Shown: positions 17,801-26,395, counted from the stretch's first letter. The stretch is 64,000 bases of DNA from Dyadobacter fermentans (GCF_019924045.1 NZ_JAHXBN010000018.1:310001-374000), one strand, 5' to 3'. Numbers and translations: made by a program. Notes: a model not told the origin generated them from the letters alone.

Positions 17801-19622
17801 CCTGGGCTTTACTGAAACCGTTGATAGCTTTTTTCAATGCCGGTGCGGAAACCACTTTCCGGATCTTCATCAATGCGGCCGATTTGGAAAGCAGCTCTTC
17901 TATTTTTCTGAATTTGGCCGCGAACCGCGCGGGTACGCTTGCGCCGGAAGTCAGAATGAAAATCACTACTTCAAACAATATCCATCCCACGAGTTTGCCG
18001 ATGGAATACAATTTTCTCTGCGGGTCGGCGGCGCTGAGGTCGGCCCTGATTTCATCGGCTTTCTCGCCGACGATGTCCTTGATCATCTGCCAAACCGCAG
18101 AAGCCGCGTCTGCAAGGGAGAGTTCCGAAAACTCCTTGTAGAGATCGTACAGCTGTTCGAACAGCTCGCCGGTGAAAATGCTTTTGATGAAATCCCACAA
18201 CCCTTTCACCGTATCGATCGCCGAGTCTATGAAACCGTCCCTGATCCCTTCCAGAAACCCGACAATGCTCTTTCCAACGATAATCGCCGCATTCTTCCAG
18301 TCGGGGCGCACGCCTACAATCCGGCTGTCGCGGAGCATTTTAATATAAGTCTCGTTGGGGAAATAAATAAACCTGTTCTCTTTCAAACGGATGGTTTCGT
18401 AAATCGTGCGGGTTTCAGCCATATCCCGATCTAGTACGTGGTTGCGCCACCAGGTGGTACTTTGTCCCTGGTAATCCAGTGCATCGCCATCGGCATTTAG
18501 GATACTGAATGCGTGGATGATCGTCCGCCGGTCATTACCGATCTCGATTTCGTAATTAGGATAAAACCGCTTTACCAGTGTGTCGAGCGCATCGTTCTTT
18601 TTCACCAGGTAAGCGCCTGGCGGCGTTTTGATCGTTACCGGATCAGGGGCTTTGGAACTATCGGGCGTGGCCAGGTAGTATTTCTGTATCCAGCCCGACT
18701 GCCCTTTTTGCGTACTGATTTTTACCCAGTCTTGCTCTGTTGGGATGGTCGACAGGCCGGTTACCGTCACACGTTCGCCATGCGGGTACATGATGTCATT
18801 CCGCTTGTAGGCATCGCCCGGGCGGTCGTGAAGATAAATGCCCGGGTTGCCCTTCACATAGGCGGTGTAGCTTAGGGCAGTCTCTTTGGGCGCATGGTTT
18901 TTTTTGGATTTTTCCACTTCGGCCAGCACGAAAGTCCTGATCGCCGCCCAGGTCTTCTCCCCCAGCCGGCCGTCGATCATCGTGCCCTTGAAACCGAGTT
19001 TGGGCTGCCATAATGCCACCGCCTTCGCAAATAGCTCCTGGTCCGGGGATTGGTTATGGAAACCCAGTACTTTCAGTATTTCCAGCTCAAATTTCTCCCA
19101 TCCCAGTATTTGGGCCAGCTTCTCATTCGCAACCGCCGCTGTTTTGAGATTGACGTTGGAAAATGATGTCTGCCGGATGATCGTTTTCAGCATCGCCGTC
19201 CACGTAGATGGCCCCAGCATGCCATCCGCCGGATACAGATCGTTGGCCCTTTGCCATTCGGCCACCGCGTAGGCAAAGTTTTCCTGCGTCGGGGAACTGT
19301 TCGGATACCCCAGCAACGCATTGATTTCGATTTCAAAATACGACCAGCGCAGCTCGGCCGCATACCGGTCATTCCATTCGATCGCCTTCGGCAGATTTAC
19401 CTCTTCGTCCAGTAGGGCCTCGCCGGAATACAGGTCCTGTAAGTCCCAATCCTGTTCCCCGTCCGCTACCACGGCCTCCGACGATTCAGCTTGAAAATCC
19501 TCGTCGTCGGTGAGCCAGAAATCCGCGATCGGTGTGCCGGCGAGCATCTGGTCGATGCTTTCATATTCGTTACCCGCTTCGCTCCCTGTTTCGGGAACAA
19601 AATCAATGAATGGAGATTGCAT
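14847..19622 (-). CDS. Giant multidomain protein: peptidoglycan-binding-like, SH3-like, PD-(D/E)xK-like and two M15-like peptidase domains
   Basis: 1591 aa, ATG start, last gene of the operon. It begins MQSPFIDFVPE, with an acidic leader and no classical signal peptide. In order: two PG_binding_1-like segments (about 95-150, 175-232; DGMLGPSTWTAM, DGRLGEKTWAAI); an SH3-like domain (250-318); a LysM-like stretch (PGAYLVKKNDALDTLVKRFY); a hydrophobic helix (GWILFEVVIFILTSGA); a nuclease-like motif GIDLIGF...EVKGG (D707, E724, K726); a third PG-binding-like segment (DGILGPSTFETL); an M15-like site (H1078, D1085 in HGFGLAIDI; H1222 in IMHFDL); a fourth PG-binding-like segment (DGIVGPVTWARM); and a second M15-like site (H1494, D1501 in GHCVGRCIDI; H1585/H1587 in NHLHIQVS). 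Such a chain could bind and cut peptidoglycan and deliver a nuclease. The role is inferred, the motifs are seen. Confidence 0.85.
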   Translation of the reverse strand: MQSPFIDFVPETGSEAGNEYESIDQMLAGTPIADFWLTDDEDFQAESSEAVVADGEQDWDLQDLYSGEALLDEEVNLPKAIEWNDRYAAELRWSYFEIEINALLGYPNSSPTQENFAYAVAEWQRANDLYPADGMLGPSTWTAMLKTIIRQTSFSNVNLKTAAVANEKLAQILGWEKFELEILKVLGFHNQSPDQELFAKAVALWQPKLGFKGTMIDGRLGEKTWAAIRTFVLAEVEKSKKNHAPKETALSYTAYVKGNPGIYLHDRPGDAYKRNDIMYPHGERVTVTGLSTIPTEQDWVKISTQKGQSGWIQKYYLATPDSSKAPDPVTIKTPPGAYLVKKNDALDTLVKRFYPNYEIEIGNDRRTIIHAFSILNADGDALDYQGQSTTWWRNHVLDRDMAETRTIYETIRLKENRFIYFPNETYIKMLRDSRIVGVRPDWKNAAIIVGKSIVGFLEGIRDGFIDSAIDTVKGLWDFIKSIFTGELFEQLYDLYKEFSELSLADAASAVWQMIKDIVGEKADEIRADLSAADPQRKLYSIGKLVGWILFEVVIFILTSGASVPARFAAKFRKIEELLSKSAALMKIRKVVSAPALKKAINGFSKAQDYYEYIELSHAVFGTIDSIKEVSAAGMELIVPASDQEIDYEFEDWVEGEDVDLGLKTGGEAEELVREMLINDGMDLGGGVKVQMDHVIPGQYNGSGHGIDLIGFSVSGDRVRIYVIEVKGGRSPKLGMTLSGPQMSAQWIGNAIDKAFENDILKKALIENFKFYKDVRTMADIKRLLLTKAERRLIVSKSIDPKVLESFRKALKNHRLRKVKLIVKETAELLDNLTGSTPEWVEEDEAGRRKPKLSLTQAGKTYSVLDPATNKKCTTTNTSQITKAGIPFADIRTRLGQSVDLNAVRQLLDAYNTSNAASAFDINTSATVADAVFTEAVHQFQIANYLAEADQDGILGPSTFETLGFFEHKLKYPLNSAGFYGQGQLNRAVIKSRIGALTNNEFSAANWFKYIVKPAWLGVKLTDGVHLLLYRKMKEAEQWLLNQTAYKGLTPAALGKALGFTADTRYSAARLSKEKEALHGFGLAIDIHAYANPWIGAGWVQYDKELLKERVRMIQALRNAAGNQSLPGATIFEYLHSIAQAHGDDTRAVHRQLKTHSDEFIDYLRRNASELAYWRGSATFSGKNPLNGFLNLHTDLVYALRQIAGLAWGATDFGPRASGDIMHFDLRTIGIGQVICENIGGYVPVSGHPTITHEYVESEQYDIPGDEMQHREAMDEATFYGMENEYTQTGEYEVDGPESEDLYDDIENQVRGISKAIPQNRRYADSLGWGMHYDAINALLLPLTGNSNVSLGEEAFAEAVSQWQLQQGFSQAEADGIVGPVTWARMKAVLGITDALPTQPATPGSIFDTNRQHAQTILDIVAEGFVQTNRQFGSKDQLERIVNGMQVHQVNPKTSVIKALPVIAHICECAKAANFRDIVIGSFIRQPSNGKCTGHCVGRCIDINFPCGSFESAGAVEMVVNILSYLTSLPAIYKKGLGFGLPLQGDFFGRKNLKKFSSVSSALLIDSRLSSLIPQLGYVFPDNDNHLHIQVS

Positions 19623-19646
19623 AAGATCGGAATTTACAGGTGGCTG

Positions 19647-20978
19647 TTAATTGAGCGCGGAGTTCACCCGGGCGCCGTTCGACTGTACCCGCACCGTGCC
19701 GGTAATGTTGGCCTCCGGGTTTTTGATTTTGTGCCCGGTGGCTTTTTCCCAGTTGTTGATCACCGTCAGAATATCCAGTAGCGCGTCGCGTTCGGCCGGG
19801 TCGGGCGTCACACCCGGCAGCCCCCGCTGGCTTTCGATCACATTCCTGATCCACACCGACGGCGCTGTGACTTCGAATGTACCAAACTCGATGTTCCTCA
19901 GGATGGTAGCCATCGGCGCGGCCATATCAAACAATGCCTGCGATTTCTTGTGCGCTTCCAGCCCCACTTTCTTACCGATGTTATCCAGCCGCTCCGATGC
20001 TGTGTTGGCCTGGCAACCGAGGAAGTTCACCAGCGGGCTGTCGGTCGAAACGATGTACATCAGCCACGTCATAAACCCGACGCTCGCATACTCCTGCCGC
20101 GACAGGTTCATGTACCGGTAATTCTGCAAGGTAAGTGTGCCATTACCGCCACGACGCGCGAGCAGGATTTGCCGGATTTTGGTAGCCATATCGATAATCC
20201 GCTGATAGTCGGTGGTATTGGCGCCGCTGGTATTATTGGCATTGATATATGCTTGCCAAAGCTCCGCCAGAAGCTGTTCAAACAGCAGTACAAATTCCCG
20301 GTTGGCAGTTTTGGCTTTGTAATAGGGGAACTCCGCATTGGAAGGATCACCAAATGCCAGCTCCATCCCGAACATCCGTTGGTAGGCGTTCCGGCGTCCC
20401 CCTTCCGGCCCGAACCGCAGGTCACCGGCAATGTTCCGGTAGCTGGTGTTGGACAGGGTTTTGTAGAAAAGGCTTTCTGTATTATTAATCCACTGCGCGG
20501 CCTGCTGCTGCATCGGGTCTGTCGCGCTGGCGACTCCCAGCACTTCGTCGTGCTGGAACAAATGGATCAGGCGACCGATGATCTGCGCGATGCGCGTGTT
20601 CTCGATCATGTAAGCATATATCAGGTGATACGGGGGCGCATCGCCCCCCTCGAACGCGCGCGTGCCGTCCGCAGTAAGCAGGTTTATCGGGCCCCGGGTC
20701 ATATCGAACCAATGCCGCTGGATGGCCTTATCGATCACCGACGGATCTTCGTAAAATATGTAGTTTGCTCGCGTGGCGGCATCGAATGACCCTGTATCCG
20801 GGATGACCGGCAGGGCCATTGGCAATACAACCGGATCCGAATCACGACCGGGTAGACCAAGCACGTCGGGTGGGCTAGTTGAAACAGGCTTCCCTGCATA
20901 ATCGCTCAGCAATGGCGGATACTGATCCCGCACGTTATCCGTATTGGTCGTGAAAATGAGATGATCTATGAAATCCAT
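19647..20978 (-). CDS. Uncharacterised 443-aa protein in the caspase-island operon
   Basis: ATG start. No known family recognised. It starts MDFIDHLIFTTNTDNVRD with a proline-rich linker (STSPPDVLGLPG), then mostly helical sequence rich in aromatic residues. A conserved-looking segment is TRGPINLLTADGTRAFEGGD; later LSRQEYASVGFMTWLMYIV and a C-terminal part resembling a scaffold rather than an enzyme. No signal peptide or transmembrane helix stands out. It sits 24 bp upstream of the 1591-aa gene and 37 bp downstream of the 103-aa gene, so it is co-transcribed and may be an assembly, carrier or immunity partner of the large proteins. Confidence 0.8.
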   Translation of the reverse strand: MDFIDHLIFTTNTDNVRDQYPPLLSDYAGKPVSTSPPDVLGLPGRDSDPVVLPMALPVIPDTGSFDAATRANYIFYEDPSVIDKAIQRHWFDMTRGPINLLTADGTRAFEGGDAPPYHLIYAYMIENTRIAQIIGRLIHLFQHDEVLGVASATDPMQQQAAQWINNTESLFYKTLSNTSYRNIAGDLRFGPEGGRRNAYQRMFGMELAFGDPSNAEFPYYKAKTANREFVLLFEQLLAELWQAYINANNTSGANTTDYQRIIDMATKIRQILLARRGGNGTLTLQNYRYMNLSRQEYASVGFMTWLMYIVSTDSPLVNFLGCQANTASERLDNIGKKVGLEAHKKSQALFDMAAPMATILRNIEFGTFEVTAPSVWIRNVIESQRGLPGVTPDPAERDALLDILTVINNWEKATGHKIKNPEANITGTVRVQSNGARVNSALN

Positions 20979-21015
20979 GTCTGATCTTTTTTAAGGTGAA
21001 TGAATACCTGAAATG

Positions 21016-21327
21016 CTAATTGTCGCCCGGTTTGAGGTAGTTGCTCCGCGTACTCAAATACGTCTTGTTCCGCCGGTCGTATTCCTTTTTGGTTGCGGCT
21101 GTTGCCTTTCCGGTAGCATTCTGCTGCCGGCTGACGATGTAAGCTTCCCGTTTCTTCTTTACATCTTCGAGCAAACTGACGTAGTCCATTTTGTTCCGGA
21201 CCAACTCGGCGTACACAGCCGGATCGGCGTTACAATCCAGGGAGAGCAGCGCCAACGCATTTTCGATGTTTTCAATGAAACCGGTCATGCTGTGAATGTC
21301 CCGATCGAAGCTATCTAACTGATCCAT
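21016..21327 (-). CDS. Small uncharacterised helical protein
   Basis: 103 aa, ATG start. It is strongly charged and helical, with heptad-like spacing (YAELVRNKMDYVSLLEDVKKKREAY), which suggests a short coiled coil, and a basic C-terminus (KKEYDRRNKTYLSTRSNYLK). No signal peptide and no family recognised. Gaps of 23 and 37 bp to its neighbours place it inside the operon. Size and charge would fit a chaperone, adaptor or immunity-type protein; this is inference only. Confidence 0.75.
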   Translation of the reverse strand: MDQLDSFDRDIHSMTGFIENIENALALLSLDCNADPAVYAELVRNKMDYVSLLEDVKKKREAYIVSRQQNATGKATAATKKEYDRRNKTYLSTRSNYLKPGDN

Positions 21328-21350
21328 AAAATATCCGTTTAAAAGTTTTC

Positions 21351-22607
21351 CTAATTCATTTCAACCGAGAAACCCAGTTTGGTCATCCAGTCTTCCTGCT
21401 GCTTGTACAGCGCGGGCAGGTCGCCCGTTCCTACGCCTATTTTGTAGCCATTCAGGGCGAGCAATCGCAGGCATTCCTTCCAGATCCACGCATGGGAAGT
21501 AAACAGCGCCGGTCCGGCCAGGTATTCGAGTTTGGAAAGTTCCAGCGGGCCGGACCGGTTGGGGTTAATGAGTTGCGACAACGATTTGCCGTCAAATGCC
21601 CGATGGCCTGTTCCCAACAGGATATGCACCACGGCAGGCAATGCCTCCATGCATTTCCGGATCAGCGGTACCGACGCAAAACTGACGAGTTCGATGTCGT
21701 AATCGTTCTTAAAGGCATCGAGCAGCGCATCCCACGGGCCACTGCCATAAAATTCCCGGCACATAGTAACGTTAAGCATTACACGCAGATAAGAAATCGG
21801 GTGCGGATCGTTGGCGTGGAATGCGAACACGCTGGCCGGAGACCCGCTCACGACATCGCTCAAAGCCGCCACCGCCGCAAAGCCGGTATGCACAAAAGCA
21901 AATGCATCGGCGGCCATTTCGGAAGCCCAGCTGCTGAATGCTTGGGCTACTTCCGGCGGATAACCCGAGAGCTTGTTCTGCAATGCCAGGGCCAGCTCTT
22001 CATTCCAACCCAGGATATGCGCTACCTGATGACCCGTTTCATGGATAATCGCGGTAGGTCTGTACAGGTTATGCTGGGTAACTTTAATCGCCGCGACCGG
22101 GCTGATCCGGCCGTCCCAGAGCCGCAGGCCCGCTTTCAGGATCGAGGCACCCACGCCCTTGTCCACGTAGGTCAGTACGAGCGGGGTTTTCCGGCCGAGC
22201 GGGTGCAGGAGCTCCTGCATACTTTTAATACACAAAATATCGCATGCCCGCAGAAGCGCCGCCAGCCTGGGTGTCGTACGCGAGTTGATCGCCACGGTGT
22301 AAAACTGGATCGTCTCTTCCGCTTTCAGGTATTTATCCCGCAGTTGCAGGACGCCGCGCCGCACACTTCGCTGGTTATCCGGCCCATTGCCTGTTTCCAG
22401 CTGCTGTTTCAAACCCTGCGCAAAGGCTGTCACTTCATCAATGCTTTGTTTGAAGGATGCTTTGAGCAGCTGCTCCATGGTATGGTCGATACCCTGCCAG
22501 GCAGCCTCGGATGCCAGGTTTTCCAGCACCGCCAGCCGGTTGGTCGCCATGAGCCAGTGGTTGATCTGCCGCGTCAGCGACCTGTCAATGGATTCGGTTG
22601 CGTACAT
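21351..22607 (-). CDS. Zincin-type metallopeptidase (HExxH)
   Basis: 418 aa, ATG start. The active-site motif is AIIHETGHQVAHILGW: H189, E190, H193. A likely third ligand is E230 in SEMAADAFAF, about 40 residues on, as in many gluzincins. The first 170 residues are helical without a signal peptide. A cytosolic or co-exported protease is expected; the substrate is unknown. It lies 9 bp downstream of the 840-aa gene and 23 bp upstream of the 103-aa gene, so it may process one of the operon's large products. Zinc binding is inferred from the motif. Confidence 0.82.
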   Translation of the reverse strand: MYATESIDRSLTRQINHWLMATNRLAVLENLASEAAWQGIDHTMEQLLKASFKQSIDEVTAFAQGLKQQLETGNGPDNQRSVRRGVLQLRDKYLKAEETIQFYTVAINSRTTPRLAALLRACDILCIKSMQELLHPLGRKTPLVLTYVDKGVGASILKAGLRLWDGRISPVAAIKVTQHNLYRPTAIIHETGHQVAHILGWNEELALALQNKLSGYPPEVAQAFSSWASEMAADAFAFVHTGFAAVAALSDVVSGSPASVFAFHANDPHPISYLRVMLNVTMCREFYGSGPWDALLDAFKNDYDIELVSFASVPLIRKCMEALPAVVHILLGTGHRAFDGKSLSQLINPNRSGPLELSKLEYLAGPALFTSHAWIWKECLRLLALNGYKIGVGTGDLPALYKQQEDWMTKLGFSVEMN

Positions 22608-22616
22608 AAGGCCGGC

Positions 22617-25139
22617 TCAGTCAAATTTTTTATCCGCTACAATGCTTACTTCAGGCGCTGTCAGGTTCGGAAACGACAGGTCGGAAAGGCTTCCCAGCGA
22701 CAAATTGCCACGGATTGCGCTGATGACCGTCTTAATCGCCGACATTCCCTGTACGTTCGTCCACACGAGCTTGATCGTAACGCCATCCTGCGGTGCCGCC
22801 TGGGCAGTTTTAAATTCTGCGGCACGCGCTTTGAAGAAGGCCACCACGGCATCGTAGGCTTTTCCGCTTAATTTTTCGGTCATAGCCTGCACGATTTTTC
22901 CCATCATATCCTTGCCGGCCATCTTGCCCAGCACATCCAGCGCCGCAAATTGCTCCTGCTGGTCGCCAATATGCTCGAAATAAAGCTCCGGTACGGCTTC
23001 GTGCACAATCTTCACTTTACTACCAATGTTTTTCCTCAGAATATCCCCTAATACTCCTTTCACTGCATTCCGAATGTGCATTCCGGCTGTAAGGAAGTCG
23101 CCTTTGTTCAGATTTTCGACAATTCCGCTCGCATCCTCTTCACTGAAATAGTAATTCAGCCGGATCTCCGATTTGACAAAGTTGAGTACCACCTGCACAT
23201 CCGCCGACCGGCTTTCGGTACCCGCCACCGGCTGACCGTTTTCCACGGTCCGGTGGCTCGTCCTCTTCACCTGCGGAATACGCAGCCGCGCCCCGTCGAT
23301 TTCAAGGTAGTAAAAGCGCTGGCCTGCGGTCGCCCGAAAGCGTGTGGCCGTTTTTCGCGCCGGTACATTCCGGCCCAGCGCCGGCTCTTTCAGCAGCATG
23401 GCCGACGCCTCGCTGTTAAGCGGTAGTAACTGCACCCAGGCCTTTGGCTGTCGCGCATTCAACCCCGGCAGGTTCTCGAACCGACTGATCGCCGACAGTT
23501 TCCCACCCGAAGCGATCTCGTAGATGTGCACTTTCGCCTTCACCGGCTTGGAGGTATCGATGCCGTATTTGTCTTTCAGGAAATTGCTCAGCGGCAGATT
23601 CCGGTAAGTTTTTACCGTGCCTGCCGTTTTGGGATCGATCGTGATCTCGTATACATGCGTAAATTTTTTGTACAATTTCACTGCACCGCCCCGGGGCATG
23701 CTTACCCATAGCGCTTTTTGCTTGGTAGGCCGCAATTCCTCGCGGATGTATTGCGGGGGAAAATGATCGGCCGCGGCCTGCTCGAATGCTTCCAGCAAAT
23801 GCATGGTCAGCGCTTCCTGGTCGTTCAAGGCAGCTTCATCGAGGCCCGTCATGTGCTGGATAGTACCCTCCACGGTATTGGCAATGGCTTCATAGGCGAG
23901 GTCCGTTTTACCGGTTTCGGCCGTTTCGAAACCGATCGCGCTCATTCCCACATCGATAATGCTTGCGGCGAGCGGTTTGGCCACATTGGCAGGTACATAT
24001 TTCTCCACCAGTTTGGCCAGTAGCCCAGCCAGGAAGTTGATCACTTTTTGCCGGCCGATAATCGTCAGCGCCATTTTGATCACCGGCTGCAAGGCAATCA
24101 ATGCCGCGGGCAGAAACTTTTCGATCGCCGGCGCCGGGCTTTCTCCCGGTTGCAGCGCCTTTAATTCCCCGATAAACTGCTCCCGTGCCGCCGGGTAGCT
24201 TTGTTTTTCTACATAGCCTCCTGTTTCGTAACTCGTGAGCCGTTCGATGTTTTCAAAAGAAAGTTCGTACTCCGATACGATATGGTCGGTCTCGCTTTCA
24301 TTCGCTGAAAAAACCAACTGCGCAATATGGTGATCGAACTCCATTTGCACTGCTTCCAGATCGGCCTCGCGCTGGTCGACATCGCCGCCTGCTTCTGCTT
24401 CCAGGTTCAGGTATTTTTTGGACAATGTCTGCGCATAAGGACGCAGGTTCTGGGGAAGCTTGCCGATCGCAAATTTCAATACCTTTTCAAGCAAAGGTTT
24501 AACCAGCCCTTTGATTTTATTCAATATCACATTCACGGGCAATAGCTTACCTACCGCCGCAACGCCTTTCTTGGCAAGATCAATACCCGTTTTCACAGCC
24601 GATTTGACTTTGTTGAAAATCTTGCCGAAAAACTGCTCCTGCACAGGACTGAATGTACCATGATTAAATTCCAGCCGGTCGAAATAATTTTCCAGCTCCG
24701 CCATCGAATGGTCGGCCAGATTGTTGCCCGTAAAATGCTCCGATACCTTGTCGATCATGCCGGTGGTTTCGCGCAGCAGCGGCTCAAAATACTCGTTGGC
24801 CTGGCGCGTCACAAACGGAATGTAGTTGCTTCCCATGGCGAGTTCGTTGGACACTTTGCTGCGCCATGTATCCTCCACCTCATTGGCGAGTTCGTATAAT
24901 GTTTCAGTAAATTCCGCGTCGTTCAGCTCGGAGAGGAGACTGACATACCCGGTACTCAACGGACTGGCCGCGTCGCGGTCGGCCGTTTCGTAGGTCCTGG
25001 AAAACGGGCTGTCGATCTCAAAAATATAATTGTTGCCCTGGGTACCGGTTTCGGCCGGGGCTTCTTCCTGCTCCCTGACAAAGACATCCGCGAAAGGAGT
25101 TTCGTATTGGCTAAGTACGCCATTCATGTTTCGATCCAT
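22617..25139 (-). CDS. Large helical protein with N-terminal (S/T)PF motifs, function unknown
   Basis: 840 aa from the ATG at 25139 (the frame also allows a TTG at 25148). The N-terminus has two short motifs, YETPFADVFV and EIDSPFSRTYE, in an acidic disordered leader. The first resembles SPFIDFV at the start of the 1591-aa protein. Residues about 165-240 hold a series of amphipathic helices (NKVKSAVKTGIDLAKKGVAAV; LLEKVLKFAIGKLP), and about 340-400 another hydrophobic helical block (AALIALQPVIKMALTIIG), both of a kind seen in pore-forming or scaffold proteins. The second half is beta-rich and contains VYEITIDPKT and FYYLEIDGARLRIPQV. No catalytic motif was found. It is the first gene after the LuxR-type regulator (85-bp gap from the chosen start) and heads the operon's structural part. 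Confidence 0.82.
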   Translation of the reverse strand: MDRNMNGVLSQYETPFADVFVREQEEAPAETGTQGNNYIFEIDSPFSRTYETADRDAASPLSTGYVSLLSELNDAEFTETLYELANEVEDTWRSKVSNELAMGSNYIPFVTRQANEYFEPLLRETTGMIDKVSEHFTGNNLADHSMAELENYFDRLEFNHGTFSPVQEQFFGKIFNKVKSAVKTGIDLAKKGVAAVGKLLPVNVILNKIKGLVKPLLEKVLKFAIGKLPQNLRPYAQTLSKKYLNLEAEAGGDVDQREADLEAVQMEFDHHIAQLVFSANESETDHIVSEYELSFENIERLTSYETGGYVEKQSYPAAREQFIGELKALQPGESPAPAIEKFLPAALIALQPVIKMALTIIGRQKVINFLAGLLAKLVEKYVPANVAKPLAASIIDVGMSAIGFETAETGKTDLAYEAIANTVEGTIQHMTGLDEAALNDQEALTMHLLEAFEQAAADHFPPQYIREELRPTKQKALWVSMPRGGAVKLYKKFTHVYEITIDPKTAGTVKTYRNLPLSNFLKDKYGIDTSKPVKAKVHIYEIASGGKLSAISRFENLPGLNARQPKAWVQLLPLNSEASAMLLKEPALGRNVPARKTATRFRATAGQRFYYLEIDGARLRIPQVKRTSHRTVENGQPVAGTESRSADVQVVLNFVKSEIRLNYYFSEEDASGIVENLNKGDFLTAGMHIRNAVKGVLGDILRKNIGSKVKIVHEAVPELYFEHIGDQQEQFAALDVLGKMAGKDMMGKIVQAMTEKLSGKAYDAVVAFFKARAAEFKTAQAAPQDGVTIKLVWTNVQGMSAIKTVISAIRGNLSLGSLSDLSFPNLTAPEVSIVADKKFD

Positions 25140-25224
25140 AATCAACAATTTTAGGGATGATGAAAGTCACCCGGTAAAATTGCCCGGATCGCTGCCCGAT
25201 TTCAATCCCACTAAAGGGGGATTT

Positions 25225-25674
25225 TCAATCCTTGTCCGAGAAGGTCTCGTGATAATGGTGAATCAGCGCCGCGGTATTTTTCGCGCCGGTCTTTTCCAGA
25301 ATATTCTTGCGGTGCGATTTCACCGTTTCGTAACTAATGAAAAGCTTTTCCGCGATTTCATTGTTGGTAAGACCCTGCATGATCAGGCTAAGCACCTCTA
25401 TTTCGCGGATACTCAGGTTGGTCGGTTTCGCTTCGGCTTTCTTCGCCGCCAGCTTCCCGATCGAGAAGAGAAACAGCTCGGGGTTGTTGGTTTGTATTTT
25501 AATGCCCAGTTCAAGAGAAGAAACCAGGCTCTTGCCTACGGTGAGGATTTCCTGAATTTTGGCGAGAAGTCTTCTTTCCGTATCGCCATTCCACTCTTCG
25601 GAAGAAAAAAAGGCGATCTCGTCGCTTTTCTCTTCCTTGAATGTGCATACGTTAAGACTGAGCCTGGCTGCCAT
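25225..25674 (-). CDS. Orphan LuxR/GerE-type helix-turn-helix regulator
   Basis: 149 aa, ATG start. The C-terminal 65 residues are a GerE domain: LSIREIEVLSLIMQGLTNNEIA, then LFISYETVKSHRKNILEKTGA. The N-terminal 80 residues are not a receiver domain (no phosphoacceptor pattern) and may be a small dimerisation or ligand-binding region. It is the first gene in the direction of the five-gene operon, so it is the obvious candidate for its activator. A direct repeat, GATTTCAATCCC (25198-25209) and GATTTTCAATCC (25220-25231), sits at its 3' end and in the gap. Confidence 0.9.
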   Translation of the reverse strand: MAARLSLNVCTFKEEKSDEIAFFSSEEWNGDTERRLLAKIQEILTVGKSLVSSLELGIKIQTNNPELFLFSIGKLAAKKAEAKPTNLSIREIEVLSLIMQGLTNNEIAEKLFISYETVKSHRKNILEKTGAKNTAALIHHYHETFSDKD

Positions 25675-25915
25675 TTCGAAGAAATTTTACTTTCGCAAAC
25701 TATTTCGGCAGGTTAGGTAGAGACTAATTTAGCCATTTCGCTCGCACGGTGTTACTGCACGGTCAAGTATCTATTTAGCGGCGTCATTCAAGCCCGCCCT
25801 CGTGCGCACGTAGCCCGCGTACCGCATAATAGAAACTGCTGATTATGAGAACAATTTGTGGATCCAACAGCTAACTTTAATGAGTTATCCCATCCACCCC
25901 AAACCGGTCTCAGCC

Positions 25916-26395
25916 ATGACAACATTCACCCGAAAACACCTGATCAAACCATGCATCCTGCTCGGAATCATCGCACTGATGTGCATCGGTTGCAAGAGCG
26001 ACGATAAGAAAGACGACCAGCCCATACCCAACGACAATGCCTTCATTGCAGGCAACTGGAAATTAAAGGCACACATTACCCATAAAAAGATCAATGACAA
26101 GGTATCCGACCTGGATGATACGGCAGGACTCTTCATCACCACACCCTGCCTGAAAGGGACGACATTCGTCTTTCAGGCAGATGGCATTTTCAAGTTTTCG
26201 GACAATTGCGACTGGGGCACCGCCGGCTTTTACACCAATGCACCGTTCACGCTCAGCGCCGATCATACCACCCTGTATATCACAGATAAAGACAAGACAA
26301 TCAACAAATTCAGGATGGAATACAGCGGCAATATCATAACCATCATCAATGGTGACGATATTTCGTCTTCCAACGCCGTCCTGGAAAAAATCTAG
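25916..26395 (+). CDS. Small secreted lipoprotein (lipocalin-like)
   Basis: 159 aa from the ATG at 25916; the frame extends to 25856, but the signal peptide fits the internal start. The lipoprotein signal is KPCILLGIIALMCIGC, with Cys about residue 26 followed by an acidic KSDDKKDDQ stretch. The rest is a beta-rich domain (AGNWKLKAHITHKK, TTFVFQADGIFKFSDNCDWG) of the lipocalin-like type common in Bacteroidota lipoproteins, with a Cys pair that could form a disulfide. The ligand is unknown. It stands alone; the next gene starts 68 bp on and has its own upstream dyad. Confidence 0.8.
   Translation: MTTFTRKHLIKPCILLGIIALMCIGCKSDDKKDDQPIPNDNAFIAGNWKLKAHITHKKINDKVSDLDDTAGLFITTPCLKGTTFVFQADGIFKFSDNCDWGTAGFYTNAPFTLSADHTTLYITDKDKTINKFRMEYSGNIITIINGDDISSSNAVLEKI

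Noticed and set aside
25198..25231. Operator for the LuxR-type regulator (direct repeat GATTTCAATCCC / GATTTTCAATCC)
   Set aside because: Only two imperfect copies, one inside the regulator's own 3' end; too weak to list as a separate site.
1..25674. Type VI secretion or extracellular contractile injection locus
   Set aside because: No sheath, tube, baseplate, spike or AAA+ ATPase typical of those machines is seen. Only effector-like composition (PG-binding, peptidase, nuclease-like) suggests a link.
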